DNA of 64,000 nt, taken from Eriocheir sinensis (Eukaryota; Arthropoda; Malacostraca; Decapoda; Varunidae). The notes below the pieces were generated by a model. That model was not told the DNA's origin and did no database searches. It saw only the letters and a program-made list of their open reading frames with translations. How positions within the stretch are numbered: the stretch's first letter is position 1; each line of letters begins with the position of its first letter. Shown in pieces: positions 22,922 to 32,800 of the stretch. Both the position numbers and the translations under genes were made by a program. The stretch is from NCBI RefSeq assembly GCF_024679095.1, contig NW_026112164.1, forward strand, positions 993,074 to 1,057,073, in the 5' to 3' direction.

Positions 22922-24864
22922 TTAATATTTAAAGTTCAAGATGGGCAAGTTTCGTTTCAAAAACAGTAGCTTATCTACCATTTCTGGCAAAAACCGATTG
23001 CGCTTAGCGTCATATATCAAGCCAGCACTACTAAACAGCTGCTCACTAGGAACGCTACTTGGTGGACAGGAGAGATACTGGCAAGCTACCTTTGCCAAAT
23101 CAGGGTAGACTGTCTTCATTGTCTTCCACCATTGCAAACTATCTTGACTTGTTCCACTTATTCTTTTCTCTCTGTGATATTTCTCAATATCTTTCATGAG
23201 TAAAGTTACTACAGATGAGTTTTCTGCTTCATCATCACTGCTGGAGGCAAGAATAAAGGTCATTGCTTCATCTAATGTTCCACAGGTGGTAGGTGTTTCA
23301 CTCATATCAGCTCTTCTTCGTTTCCTTCTTGGCTCTCCATCTTCCTCTTCTAGAATAGTCGTCTGACGAAGCTCCTCACATACTCTGGCAAGTGATGATT
23401 TTACTTGATCAGTGACGTGAGATGAAGAAAAAAATTTACTCTTGTATCTTGGGTCAATATATGTTGCAATTCTGTAAAGATCTTCATTTTCAATCCAAGA
23501 AAATCTTTTCTCAACATCAGCTTGCATTGCTTCTTTCATGAAGTTTACTGCCTGTGTTGCTTGTCTGTCTTCATTTAACTCAATCACTGATCCTGAGCTT
23601 GGTTCATCTTCAGAGCTTGTATCTGAAGTATGAGTTTCTTCAACAGGGTTAGAAACTACTGATGTGGTATGCTGAAGAGTGTGTTTTAAGGACTTTACAA
23701 GTGGAATCACTTCAGCTGCTGTTGATGTGGAGTCACTAAGTTTTTTTGTGATATCTTCATAAGGTTGTAAGGCTTGTACACATTTATGCATAATCAACCA
23801 CTCAGTATTGCTGAGCTGTTTGATTTTGGAGTTGGTAGCAGCATACACACACGCAGATTCCTTTATTTCTAGTGTTCTTCTTAGCATGTGTAAGGTGCTA
23901 TTCCATCTTGTGGGTGTATCATGAATAACAGAGAGTTTAGGTACTTGCAGCCTGTCCTGAATCTTTTTAAGTTCATCTTGTGCCATAGTTGAGTGATGAA
24001 AGTGCGTAGCAATACTACGAGTTTTTTTATCATGTTTTCTATATCACAATGTGATGATAATCCAGTTTTATCAATCAGCTGTATTTTATGCACAGTACAA
24101 TCCAAATTATTTACACCTGAGAGAAACAGAGCTTTTTTCATATTTGCCCCAGCATCACGCAGAACACAGTGCACATTTGTACGAGATATGTCCCACTTCA
24201 TCAGCATATCATCAAACATTTTGGAAATATACTCTCCTGTATGTCGTTCTTCCAGTGGTTCAGCACCTAGCACAAAGTTTGTTCTTTCAAATTCCTTATT
24301 TATGGTATGTGCAGTTAAACTCAGCAATGAGACACCTGCTGAGGTATCTGACCACACATCAGTTGTGAAGGAAAGTTTGTTGTCTTGCTTCACTTCATCA
24401 ATTATTTCTTTTATTTACTTGAAAACAGACTCATACATATCACTACATATCGTTGATGAATATAAATTTCGCTGCTTTAGACTGTATAGTGGAGCAGCTT
24501 CAGTCATCAGTCTCATGAATCCTATGTCCTCAACATGACTGAAAGGCAAATCATCCATGACTAACATTTCTGCAATGCATTTATCCAGTTTCTTTGCCTT
24601 AGGTATAGAATCATCCCATAATTTTGCACTCTGAAAATACTCAGCAACATTCCTTTGCTTAGCATCTGTCTTTGCTTTTTGCAAAGGTGTTTTTTCTATA
24701 TATATTTTTTCTTCCAACTTCTTTGTCTCTTTTGCCATTAACTCTTCAAACTGTTCTTTATGCACTGATTTCAAGTGGTTTTTCAGAGATGTAGTTCCAC
24801 GTCCCTTTCGTGAATAATCTTTCTTGCACAACAGACACTGTGCTAGGTCACTTGATTTGCTCAT
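22922..24864 (-). pseudogene. hAT transposase with BED zinc finger, two inactivating lesions
   Basis: Catalyses cut-and-paste transposition of its own element. N-terminal BED finger: CLLC...NHLKSVH (C-x2-C...H-x4-H, residues about 10-35). Catalytic region: FTTDVWSD (first Asp), CVLRDAGANMKKAL (second Asp), DCTVHKIQL (Cys/His motif) and TRWNST. C-terminal hAT dimerisation region: YLSCPPSSVPSEQLFSSAG to MVDKLLFLKRNL. The reading frame is broken by only one nonsense codon (TAA at 24415-24417) and one missing base near 24001, where TFHHSTMAQ is expected. The start is an ATG at 24864 just before the finger. About 645 codons in all, a usual length for ZBED-like hAT transposases. Confidence 0.93.
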
Positions 24865-25527
24865 AAAATATTTTCACACCTCACTGCTATGTGACGCCAT
24901 TTTTCAGCTGCTGTAGCAGTCAGCACAGAACAATAAGGCTTTGTAAACTTGATTATAATATCCTTTTAAACCATCACTGGCAAACTGTATTATCAGCGAG
25001 GAGCAAAGCAAGGAAGGAGCAGTACTTCTTCCTTCGAAGGCAAACTCTTACCAAACTGATGACCTAGCTGCCAGTGTACTGTGTAGGACTTATGCTCAGA
25101 TGCCAGTTTACAACTTATGGATCAGTATTATAAATTTTCGAGATGCTTAGCAAATGTGAAAAGAAAATTCCTTTATTCTAATGCTTCATTGCATTAAATT
25201 CTAGTAAGAAATACATCGAAAAGCCCTCTATAACAGTAATAATGATAATAATAATAAAACAATAGCTAATATTACCCTTCCTCTGTGAAAATCTTTTCAT
25301 CGGCAACTCACTGTATCAGGGGAAACAGGCGACAACAGGAAAACTCGTGCTATAAGAAGAGCTCAGCGCTGCCGGTTCATATTTTTTTTAATATTATTAT
25401 TTGTATAATTATGGAAACATTCGCATTAAAAGTATTTAAGGAAGAAGCACTGAATTCTATCGTGTGAAGTGGGAATAAGGTCTAAGACTGCAATGTACGA
25501 CATTACTCAGCCACACGACACACACAT

Positions 25528-25564
<37 letters not shown>

Positions 25565-25626
25565 TGATCGGGGTGAAGGTGACAAGCAAGGGTGATAAGC
25601 CTCCTCTCTATCTCCCTCTTCACCCT

Positions 25627-25675
<49 letters not shown>

Positions 25676-26030
25676 GACTCACTCATCTGTCGTTACTAAG
25701 TATCTAACATTCCACCATTCACAGTTTGCAGTTTATTTACTATGTATTTGTACTGCATAGTCACTAAGTAAAATTCGCCCCCTCCTACTGACCTTCCCAT
25801 AAATTCTAGACACATTACGTTGTGTAAGTTTGAAAGGAAATTAATCCGTGATATTATTTCCTTTAGTTTTACTAGATAATTAATTCATTAGACACACATC
25901 AATAAATCTACTCCACATTTCTAAGCTTTGTCTGAACTCTAAGTCTGTAAGCACCAGGCAGTACTCCTCTACTCTGCTAGTCTGTAACTGCGTGTCTATA
26001 TATTACTCTATAATCTATAGGTTGTGCAAT
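24865..26030. other. Transposon 5' noncoding region
   Basis: Between the transposase start and the right subterminal repeats: AT-rich DNA with (CT)n at 25531-25561 and (CA)n at 25631-25672. No further gene seen. The promoter of the transposase would lie here. Confidence 0.6.
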
Positions 26031-26039
26031 ACACAAAAC

Positions 26040-26220
26040 ACATCCGCATCCACACATCCTCTGTAGAGTGCGGATGCGGATGCGGATGCGGATGTATATT
26101 TCACCACAAATGCGGATGCGGAGGCGGAGGCGGATGTTCAGTTTATCACAACTACGGATGCGGATGCGGATGCGGATGTGAAAAAATATGCGGATGTTCC
26201 GCGTATGCGGATGCGGATAT
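26040..26220. promoter_or_regulatory. hAT right subterminal GCGGAT repeats
   Basis: More than a dozen GCGGAT or GCGGAG hexamers in clusters, on the same strand as those at the left end, with ATCCGCATCC at the inner edge. Confidence 0.75.
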
Positions 26221-26242
26221 CCGATACATCTCTAGTTTATAG

Positions 26243-26464
26243 TGGCGCCATCTTGCATTGGCTCATGCTGCCCTCCCGGAGCTCATCTTTAATCCTAGAA
26301 TCTAGAGTCCGGGTTGATAGGTGGTCTTCTGGACAGCATGTGGGTAGTTTTAAGCCACTCGGCGGCGGCTGAAAAATCCCAGCTTGGTGGCACCGGTCGG
26401 GGATTGAACTCGCGTCCTCCTGAACGCGGGGCCGTCTCGCTATCCGTTCAGCCACCGCCTCCCC
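26243..26464 (-). mobile_element. tRNA-derived SINE, 5' part (split by hAT)
   Basis: Minus strand starts GGGGAGGCGGTGGCTGAACG. A-box-like TGGCTGAACGGATAG is at 26454-26440 and B-box-like GAGTTCAATCC at 26411-26401, a tRNA-derived pol III promoter. The body includes CAAGCTGGGATTTTTCAGCC, AGAAGACCACCTATCAACCC and AAGATGGCGCCACTATA. A second, deleted copy is at 18240-18346. Read-through with 22165-22310 gives a SINE of roughly 370 bp. Confidence 0.88.
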
Positions 26465-26504
26465 TGAACCTGTTCTGCTTACCGTCTCTCTCTCTCTGGA
26501 ATAT

Positions 26505-27090
26505 ATTAGATTATATTAGGTTAAGTGAGGATAGGTTAAGGTAGGTTAGGTAAGGTAAAGCTAGGGATAGGTTAGCTTAGGTAAGGCTCGGCAATGTTAG
26601 GTTAGGGAAGGCTCGGTGCTAGGTGAGGTTAGGTAAAGTTAGGAAAGCTAGGTAAGGTTAGATGTGGTTAAGTAAGGCTAGGATAAGCTAGGTTAGGTAA
26701 GGTTAGGGAAGTTAGGTAAGGTTAGATGTGTTTAAGTAATGCTAGGATAAGCTAGGTTAGGTTAGGTTAGGAAAGTTAGGTAAGGTTAGATGTGGTTAAG
26801 TAAGGCTAGGATAAGCTAGGTTAGGTAAGGTTAGGAAAGTTAGGTAAGGTTAGATGTGTTTAAGTAAGGCTAGGATAAACTAGGTTAGGTTAGGTTAGGA
26901 AAGTTAGGTAAGGTTAGATGTGGTTAAGTAAGGCTAGGATAAGCTAGGTTAGGTTAGGTTAGGAAAGTTAGGTAAGGTTAGATGTGGTTAAGTAAGGCTA
27001 GGATAAGCTAGGTTAGGTAAGGTTAGGAAAGTAAGGTAAGGTTAGATGTGGTTAAGTAAGGCTAGGATAAGCTAGGTTAGGTTAGGTTGC
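26505..27090. repeat. Telomere-like GGTTA repeats in a 64-bp higher-order array
   Basis: The phrase GTTAGATGTG(G/T)TTAAGTAA recurs near 26658, 26721, 26786, 26850, 26914, 26978 and 27041, a spacing of 63-65 bp. The filling is degenerate TTAGG/TTAGGTAAGG. Confidence 0.88.
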
Positions 27091-27500
27091 TGAAGGCGTC
27101 CCTCTTACACCCTCTACCTCTCTCTCGCCCTTGCCCTCTCGTTAAGATAGATTAGGTTAGGTTAGGTCTTTGTGCATTTCTCTAGCCTCCCTGTCACACC
27201 CATTGCCTCCCCCCTCCCCCTCGTCTCCCCCCTCTCCCTCGTCTCCCCCCCTCTCCCTCGCCCTCTCTCTCCCTCTTGCCCTCTCCAAGATAAATTAGGT
27301 TGCTAGGTTAGGTAAGGCTTGGTAAAGTTAGGTTTAAGTCGTCCTCTCACCTCTCCCTTTCTCTCGCCCTTGCCCTGTCGCTAAGATAGATTAGGTTGTT
27401 AGGTCAGGTCAGGTAAGGCAGAGTTAAGTTAGGTCTTCGTGCATTCCTCTGACTCGCCCTCTCACACCTCCCCTCGCCCTCTCCTCTCTCCTTCTTTGCC
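27091..27500. repeat. Mixed pyrimidine-rich and GGTTA-like DNA
   Basis: Alternates CTCTCTCGCCCTTGCCCTCTC phrases with short TTAGGTTAGG runs (27145-27170, 27290-27335, 27385-27440). The same alternation reappears at 35284-35895, so the two regions share a repeat type. Confidence 0.7.
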
Positions 27501-27539
27501 CAGACATTAGACGTTTTCAAATTTAATCAGATAAATTAA

Positions 27540-27965
27540 GTTCTAATAACGTCAAGGGGAGGAAGGAAGGCAGGGAGGGCGCGGCAGGGAAAGCAAAGCA
27601 GAGGAATGGCAGGGGGAGGAAGTGAGATAGGGTTAAAGAATGGAAGCAGGAGAATGGCAGGGGGGCGGAAGGATGACAGGGAAGGGTGCGGCAGGGGAAG
27701 GAAAACAGAGGAATGGAAGGGGGAAGGAAGGAATCCAGGGAGGGCGTGGCAGGGGAAAGAAAGAAGGGAGGCAAAGGAATGGCAAGGGGAAGGAAGGCAG
27801 AGACGGGGTGGCGAGGGGAAGGGACACAGAGGAATGGCAAGGGGTAGGAAGGGGTAAGGTGTGGACGGCAGGGGAAGGGAAGCAAAGGAATGACAGGGGG
27901 CGGAAGTGGGGGGGTGGGGGGTGCCAGGGGAAGGGAAGGGAAGCAGAGGAATGGCAGGGGAATTA
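27540..27965. repeat. Purine-rich minisatellite (GGAATGGCAGGGG type)
   Basis: GAGGAATGGCA(A/G)GGG recurs about every 60-75 bp with GGAAGG filler, up to 27960. It lies about 300 bp upstream of the J-domain gene. Confidence 0.8.
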
Positions 27966-28263
27966 TAACAAGTCCCGCATTGTGTGGACGCCGCTTTAGA
28001 GGGAAGGAAACATGTCCTTTCATGGATCTCAATAACATGCGCGAGAAGATAATTATGTGCATCCTTATGTTCACATTACTGTTGCAGATTCGCGGCAATA
28101 TGATGCGGAAGTTTCTGCGGGAGACGATGGCGGCCGCAGTTTTCTTAATAACAAGCGACAGTGTCAGGAAACAGGGGGAGTGAGGCGCGTGAAGTCGTCA
28201 GAGTTCAGCAGCAGGTGCCACCAAGGTCTTGGGTGCCACCAGCTCTAGACTCGGGGGGGTGCA

Positions 28264-29385
28264 ATGTCAACTCCAGGCTACCTAAATCCGCCAATGCCAA
28301 ACCGAGGTGACGTGTTGAATCGGCGCCCTTATGATAGCACGAGAGCCCCGATGGCCTGCCCCCAACGCAGCATCTACCGCTTCCTTGGCGTGGCCGAGGA
28401 CGCGCCCTTCGCCGAGGTGAAGAAGGCCTACCACAAGGCGGCCCTGCGGCTTCACCCCGACAAAAACCCGGACAATATTAAGGCTGCCACCAAGCAGTTC
28501 CAGGCGCTACAGTCTGCCTTCAGGGTGCTGAAGGAGCGGGAGGAGAGGGGCCTGCCGCGGAAGAAGGGGGGTTGCGGGGAGCCTGGGTGCACCAAGTGCT
28601 TCAGGAGGAAAGCTCAGCGGGCTGAGGGCGGGCAGGAGGCCCCTCGGAAAGAGACAAAGTCGTCGAAGAAAGGGGCTGCAGGAAGCCTGGATGCACCAAG
28701 TGTTTCGGGAAGGAAGGGGTCAGAGCGAGGCCCCGCCGAGAGAGAAAAGAAGCAAAAGAAGGAGTCAAGAAGCGCCCCAAGGGGAGCGCGGAGACAGAAT
28801 TTGAGCGGGAAAAGCGGCGAGCCGATCGGAAGTACTGGAGACATCGCCGCCGCAAGGAGAGGGAGGAGGAGGAGGAGCGTCGTTGGCTGGAGGAGGAGGA
28901 GGAGAGGATGGAGCAGGAGAGGGAGTACAGACAGATGCTGTACGAGCAGGAGAGGGAGAGGCGGGAACAGGAACGGATCCGTCAGCAGGAGGAGTTGAAG
29001 AGGTTTGTTGAACACCGGGACCGCCTGCTGCGAGAGCAAGAGGAGGAGGAGAAAAAGAGGCGGGCGAGGGAGAGCGGAGGACAGAAAGGAGGCCAAACGG
29101 AGACGTGAAGAGGAGAAGTGGGAGCAGTATCTTGAACTGCGAGCCAGCTGGCTGGGAGAGAGGCCGGGGGAGAACATGGCGGAGGTCAGGGCGCAGTTTC
29201 TTGCGGCCCAAGAGACGGTGAGGCGGGATGCCGAGAGGATCAAGCAACAGGAGGAAAGGATGTATAAAGAGACCGGCTGGCCGCTTGAGCAGTTTGTTAG
29301 GCCTATTCTACCGAGGGTGAAGCGAGCGAGGGAAGGGGAGGAGCAGTCGGCGCCAGAAGCGAAGAGTGCCAAAACGATGCACTAA
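28264..29385 (+). pseudogene. Intronless J-domain (DnaJ-like) protein, two compensating frameshifts
   Basis: J-domain proteins stimulate Hsp70 ATPase. ATG at 28264; J-domain at residues about 37-92 with the diagnostic HPD at 64-66 (LRLHPDKN). Then GCGEPGCTKCF (103-113), a C-x4-C-x2-C motif duplicated about 36 residues later as GCRKPGCTKCF, then a long Arg/Glu-rich predicted coiled coil and a C-terminal tail ending AKTMH. The second Cys motif and coiled coil lie in another frame: one G is missing in the run at 28672-28675, and one extra base near 29074 restores frame. As given, the protein would stop at 28996-28998 (244 aa) rather than about 373 aa. No introns; an A-rich stretch follows at 29437-29511. 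It may be a retrocopy, a young pseudogene, or a live gene with assembly errors. Exact subfamily not recognised. Confidence 0.8.
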
Positions 29386-29700
29386 GCACCTCACCCGCCC
29401 TGCCCGGCAGCGCTATGGCCTTTAAAAAAGAAAAGTAAAACAAGTAAAAAAAAAAAAATAAATAAATAAAAAAACAGCAAAAAAAACAAACAAAAAAGAT
29501 AAGACCAAAAAAAATGTGTGCAAGGTTTTACAACTTGGTTAAGTTTCAGTTCAGTTTAACTTTAATTTAAATAAGGATTTAAGTTTAACGTTGAAAAAGG
29601 AGCAAGGATTCCACTCACAACAGTCGTCCGGCGCTTGAAGAAAATTTTGTAAAATGCAGAAAAAAACGTTGCCAACTGCACAAACAATAGGACTGTGTGA

Positions 29701-29753
<53 letters not shown>

Positions 29754-29820
29754 GGAGAAGGGGGAAGACCACAACAACGGAAGGGTATCAAAAATAAAAG
29801 TAATGGGAAGGGATGAAGAC
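29386..29820. other. A-rich 3' flank and (TG)n
   Basis: 29420-29515 is A-rich with several AATAAA-like words (AAATAAATAAATAAA), a possible polyadenylation region or retrocopy tail of the J-domain gene. (TG)n runs at 29705-29750. No gene seen. Confidence 0.6.
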
Positions 29821-32800
29821 CCTGGCTTAGTGGCCCGGATTCCATGTAGCTACACCCTGGCTTCATTGTCTGGGTGGGATGCTGACCTTGGCTTAACTGC
29901 CTGGGTGGGATGCTGACCCTGGCTTAACTGCCTGGGTGGGATGCTGACCTTGGCTTAACTGCCTGGGTGGGATGCTGACCTTGGCTTAACTGCCTGGGTG
30001 GGATGCTGACCCTGGCTTAACTGCCTGGTGGGATGCTGACCTGGCTTAACTGCCTGGGTGGGATGCTGACCTGGCTTAACTGCCTGGGTGAGATGCTGAC
30101 CTGGCTTAACTGCCTGGGTGGGATGCAGACCCGGCTTAACTGCCTGGGTGGGATGCTGACCCTGGCTTAACTGCCTGGGTGGGATGCTGACCCTGGCTTA
30201 ACTGCCTGGGTGGGATGCTGACCTTGGCTTAACTGCCTGGGTGGGATGCTGACCTTGGCTTAACTGCCTGGGTGGGATGCTGACCCTGGCTTAACTGCCT
30301 GGTAGGATACTGACATTGGCTTAACTGCCTGGGTGGGATGCTGACCCTGGCTTAACTGCCTGGTGGGATGCTGACCCGGCCTTAACTGCCGGGGTGGGAT
30401 GCTGACCTTGGCTTAACTGCCTGGGTGGGATGCTGACCTTGGCTTAACTGCCTGGGTGGGATGCTGACCCTGGCTTAACTGCCTGGGTGGGATGCTGACC
30501 TTGGCTTAACTGCCTGGGTGGGATGCTGACCTTGGCTTAACTGCCTGGGTGGGATGCAGACCCGGCTTAACTGCCTGGGTGGGATGCTGACCTTGGCTTA
30601 ACTGCCTGGGTGGGATGCTGACCCTGGCTTAACTGCCTGGGTGGGATGCTGACCTTGGCTTAACTGCCTGGGTGGGATGCTGACCTGGCTTAACTGCCTG
30701 GGTGGATGCTGACCTGGCTTAACTGCCTGGGTGGGATGCTGACCTTGGCTTAACTGCCTGGTGGGATGCTGACCCTGGCTTAACTGCCTGGGTGGGATGC
30801 TGACCTGGCTTAACTGCCTGGGTGGGATGCTGACCTTGGCTTAACTGCCTGGGTGGGATGCAGACCTTGGCTTAACTTCCTGGGTAGGATGCTGACCTGG
30901 CTTAACTGCCTGGTGGGATGCTGACCTGGCTTAACTGCCTGGGTGGATGCTGACCTTGGCTTAACTGCCTGGGTGGGATGCTGACCTTGGCTTAACTGCC
31001 TGGGTGGGATGCTGACCTGGCTTAACTGCCTGGGTGGGATGCTGACCTTGGCTTAACTGCCTGGGTGGGATGCTGACCTTGGCTTAACTGCCTGGGTGGG
31101 ATGCTGACCCTGGCTTAACTGCCTGGGTGGGATGCTGACCTTGGCTTAACTGACTGGGTGGGATGCTGACCATGTCTAAACTGCCTGGGAGGGATGCAGA
31201 CCATGGCTTAACTGACTGGGAGGGATGCTGACCTTGGCTTAACTGCCTGGGTGGGATGTTGACCCTGGCTTAACTGCCTGGGTGGGATGCTGACCCTGGC
31301 TTAACTGCCTGGGTGGGATGCTGACCTTGGCTTAACTGCCTGGGTGGGATGCTGACCTTGGCTTAACTGCCTGGGTGGGATGCTGACCTTGGCTTAACTG
31401 CCTGGGTGGGATGCTGACCATGGCTTAACTGCCTGGGTGGGATGCTTACCGTGGCTCAACTGTCTGGGTGGGATGTTGACCTTGGCTTAACTGCCTGGGT
31501 GGGATGCTGACCTTGGCTTATCTGCCTGGGTGGGATGCTGACCCTGGCTTAACTGCCTGGTGGGATGCTGACCGTGGCTTAACTGCCTGGGTGGGATGAT
31601 GACCCTGGCTTAACTGCCTGGGTGGGATGATGACCCTGGCTTAACTGCCTGGGAAGAATGCTGACCCTGGCTTAACTGCCTGGGTGGGATGCTGACCCTT
31701 GTTTAACTGCCTGGGTGGGATGCTGACCCTTGTTTAAATGCCTGGGTGGGATGCTGATCTTGGCTTAACTGCCTGGGTGGATGCTGATCCTGGCTCAACT
31801 GCCTGGGTGGGATGAGGACCCTGGCTTAACTGCCTGGGTGGGATGCTAACCTTGGCCTAACTGCCTTGGTGGGATGCTGACCTTGGCTTAATTGCCTGGG
31901 TGGGATGCTGACCTTGGCTTAACTACCTGGGTGGGATGCTGACCCTGGCTTAACTGCCTGGGTGGGATGCTGACCCTGGCTTAACTGCCTGGGTGGGATG
32001 CTGACCTTGGCTTAACTGCCTGGGTGGGATGCTGACCCTGGCTTAACTGCCTGGGTGGGATGCTGACCCTGGCTTAACTGCCTGGGTGGGATGCTGACCT
32101 TGGCTTAACTGCCTGGGTGGGATGCTGACCTTGGCTTAACTGCCTGGGTGGGATGCTGACCTTGGCTTAACTGCCTGGTTGGGATGCTGACCTTGGCTTA
32201 ACTGCCTGGGTGGGATGCTGACCTGGCTTAACTTGCTGGGTGGGTTGCTGACCCTGGCTTAACTGCCTGGGTGGGATGCTGACCTGGCTTAACTGCCTGG
32301 GTGGGATGCTGACCTTGGCTTAACTGCTTGGTGGGATGCTGACCCCTGGGTGGGATGCTGACCCTGGCTTAACTGCCTGGGTGGGATGCTGACCCTGGCT
32401 TAACTGCCTGGGTGGGATGCTGACCCTGGCTTAACTGCCTGGGTGGGATGCTGATCCTGGCTTAACTGCCTGGGTGGGATGCTGACCTTGGCTTAACTGC
32501 CTGGGTGGGATGCTGACCTTGGCTTAACTGCCTGGGTGGGATGCTGACCTTGGCTTAACTGCCTGGGTGGGATGCTGACCTTGGCTTAACTGCCTGGGTG
32601 GGATGCTGATCCTGGCTTAACTGCCTGGGTGGGATGCTGACCCTGGCTTAACTGCCTGGGTGGATGCTGACCTTGGCTTAACTCCCTGGGTGGGATGCTG
32701 ACCCTGGCTTAACTGCCTGGGTGGGATGCTGACCTTGGCTTAACTGCCTGGTGGGATGCTGACCCTGGCTTAACTGCCTGGGTGGGATGCTGACCTGGCT

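Larger units (their letters stand above)
22311..26234. mobile_element. Complete hAT DNA transposon, 3,924 bp, with TIRs and 8-bp TSD
   Basis: TIRs of 16 identical bases, TAGAGATGTATCGGAT, at 22311-22326 and inverted at 26219-26234. Both ends are flanked by GTTTATAG (22303-22310 and 26235-26242), a perfect 8-bp target-site duplication, the hAT hallmark. Inside are subterminal GCGGAT hexamer clusters and a minus-strand BED-finger/hAT transposase gene (24864-22922). The element interrupts a SINE. Upstream of the transposase, 24865-26030 holds small (CT)n and (CA)n tracts. A possible LINE C-terminal scrap lies at 22623-22755. Confidence 0.95.

Noticed and set aside
26395..26464. Functional tRNA gene
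   Set aside because: A- and B-box-like blocks are present but the cloverleaf is degraded, and SINE body sequence follows directly.
28601..29372. Antisense frames of 160-252 codons over the J-domain gene
   Set aside because: Leucine/proline-rich shadows of the GC-rich coding strand; no motif.
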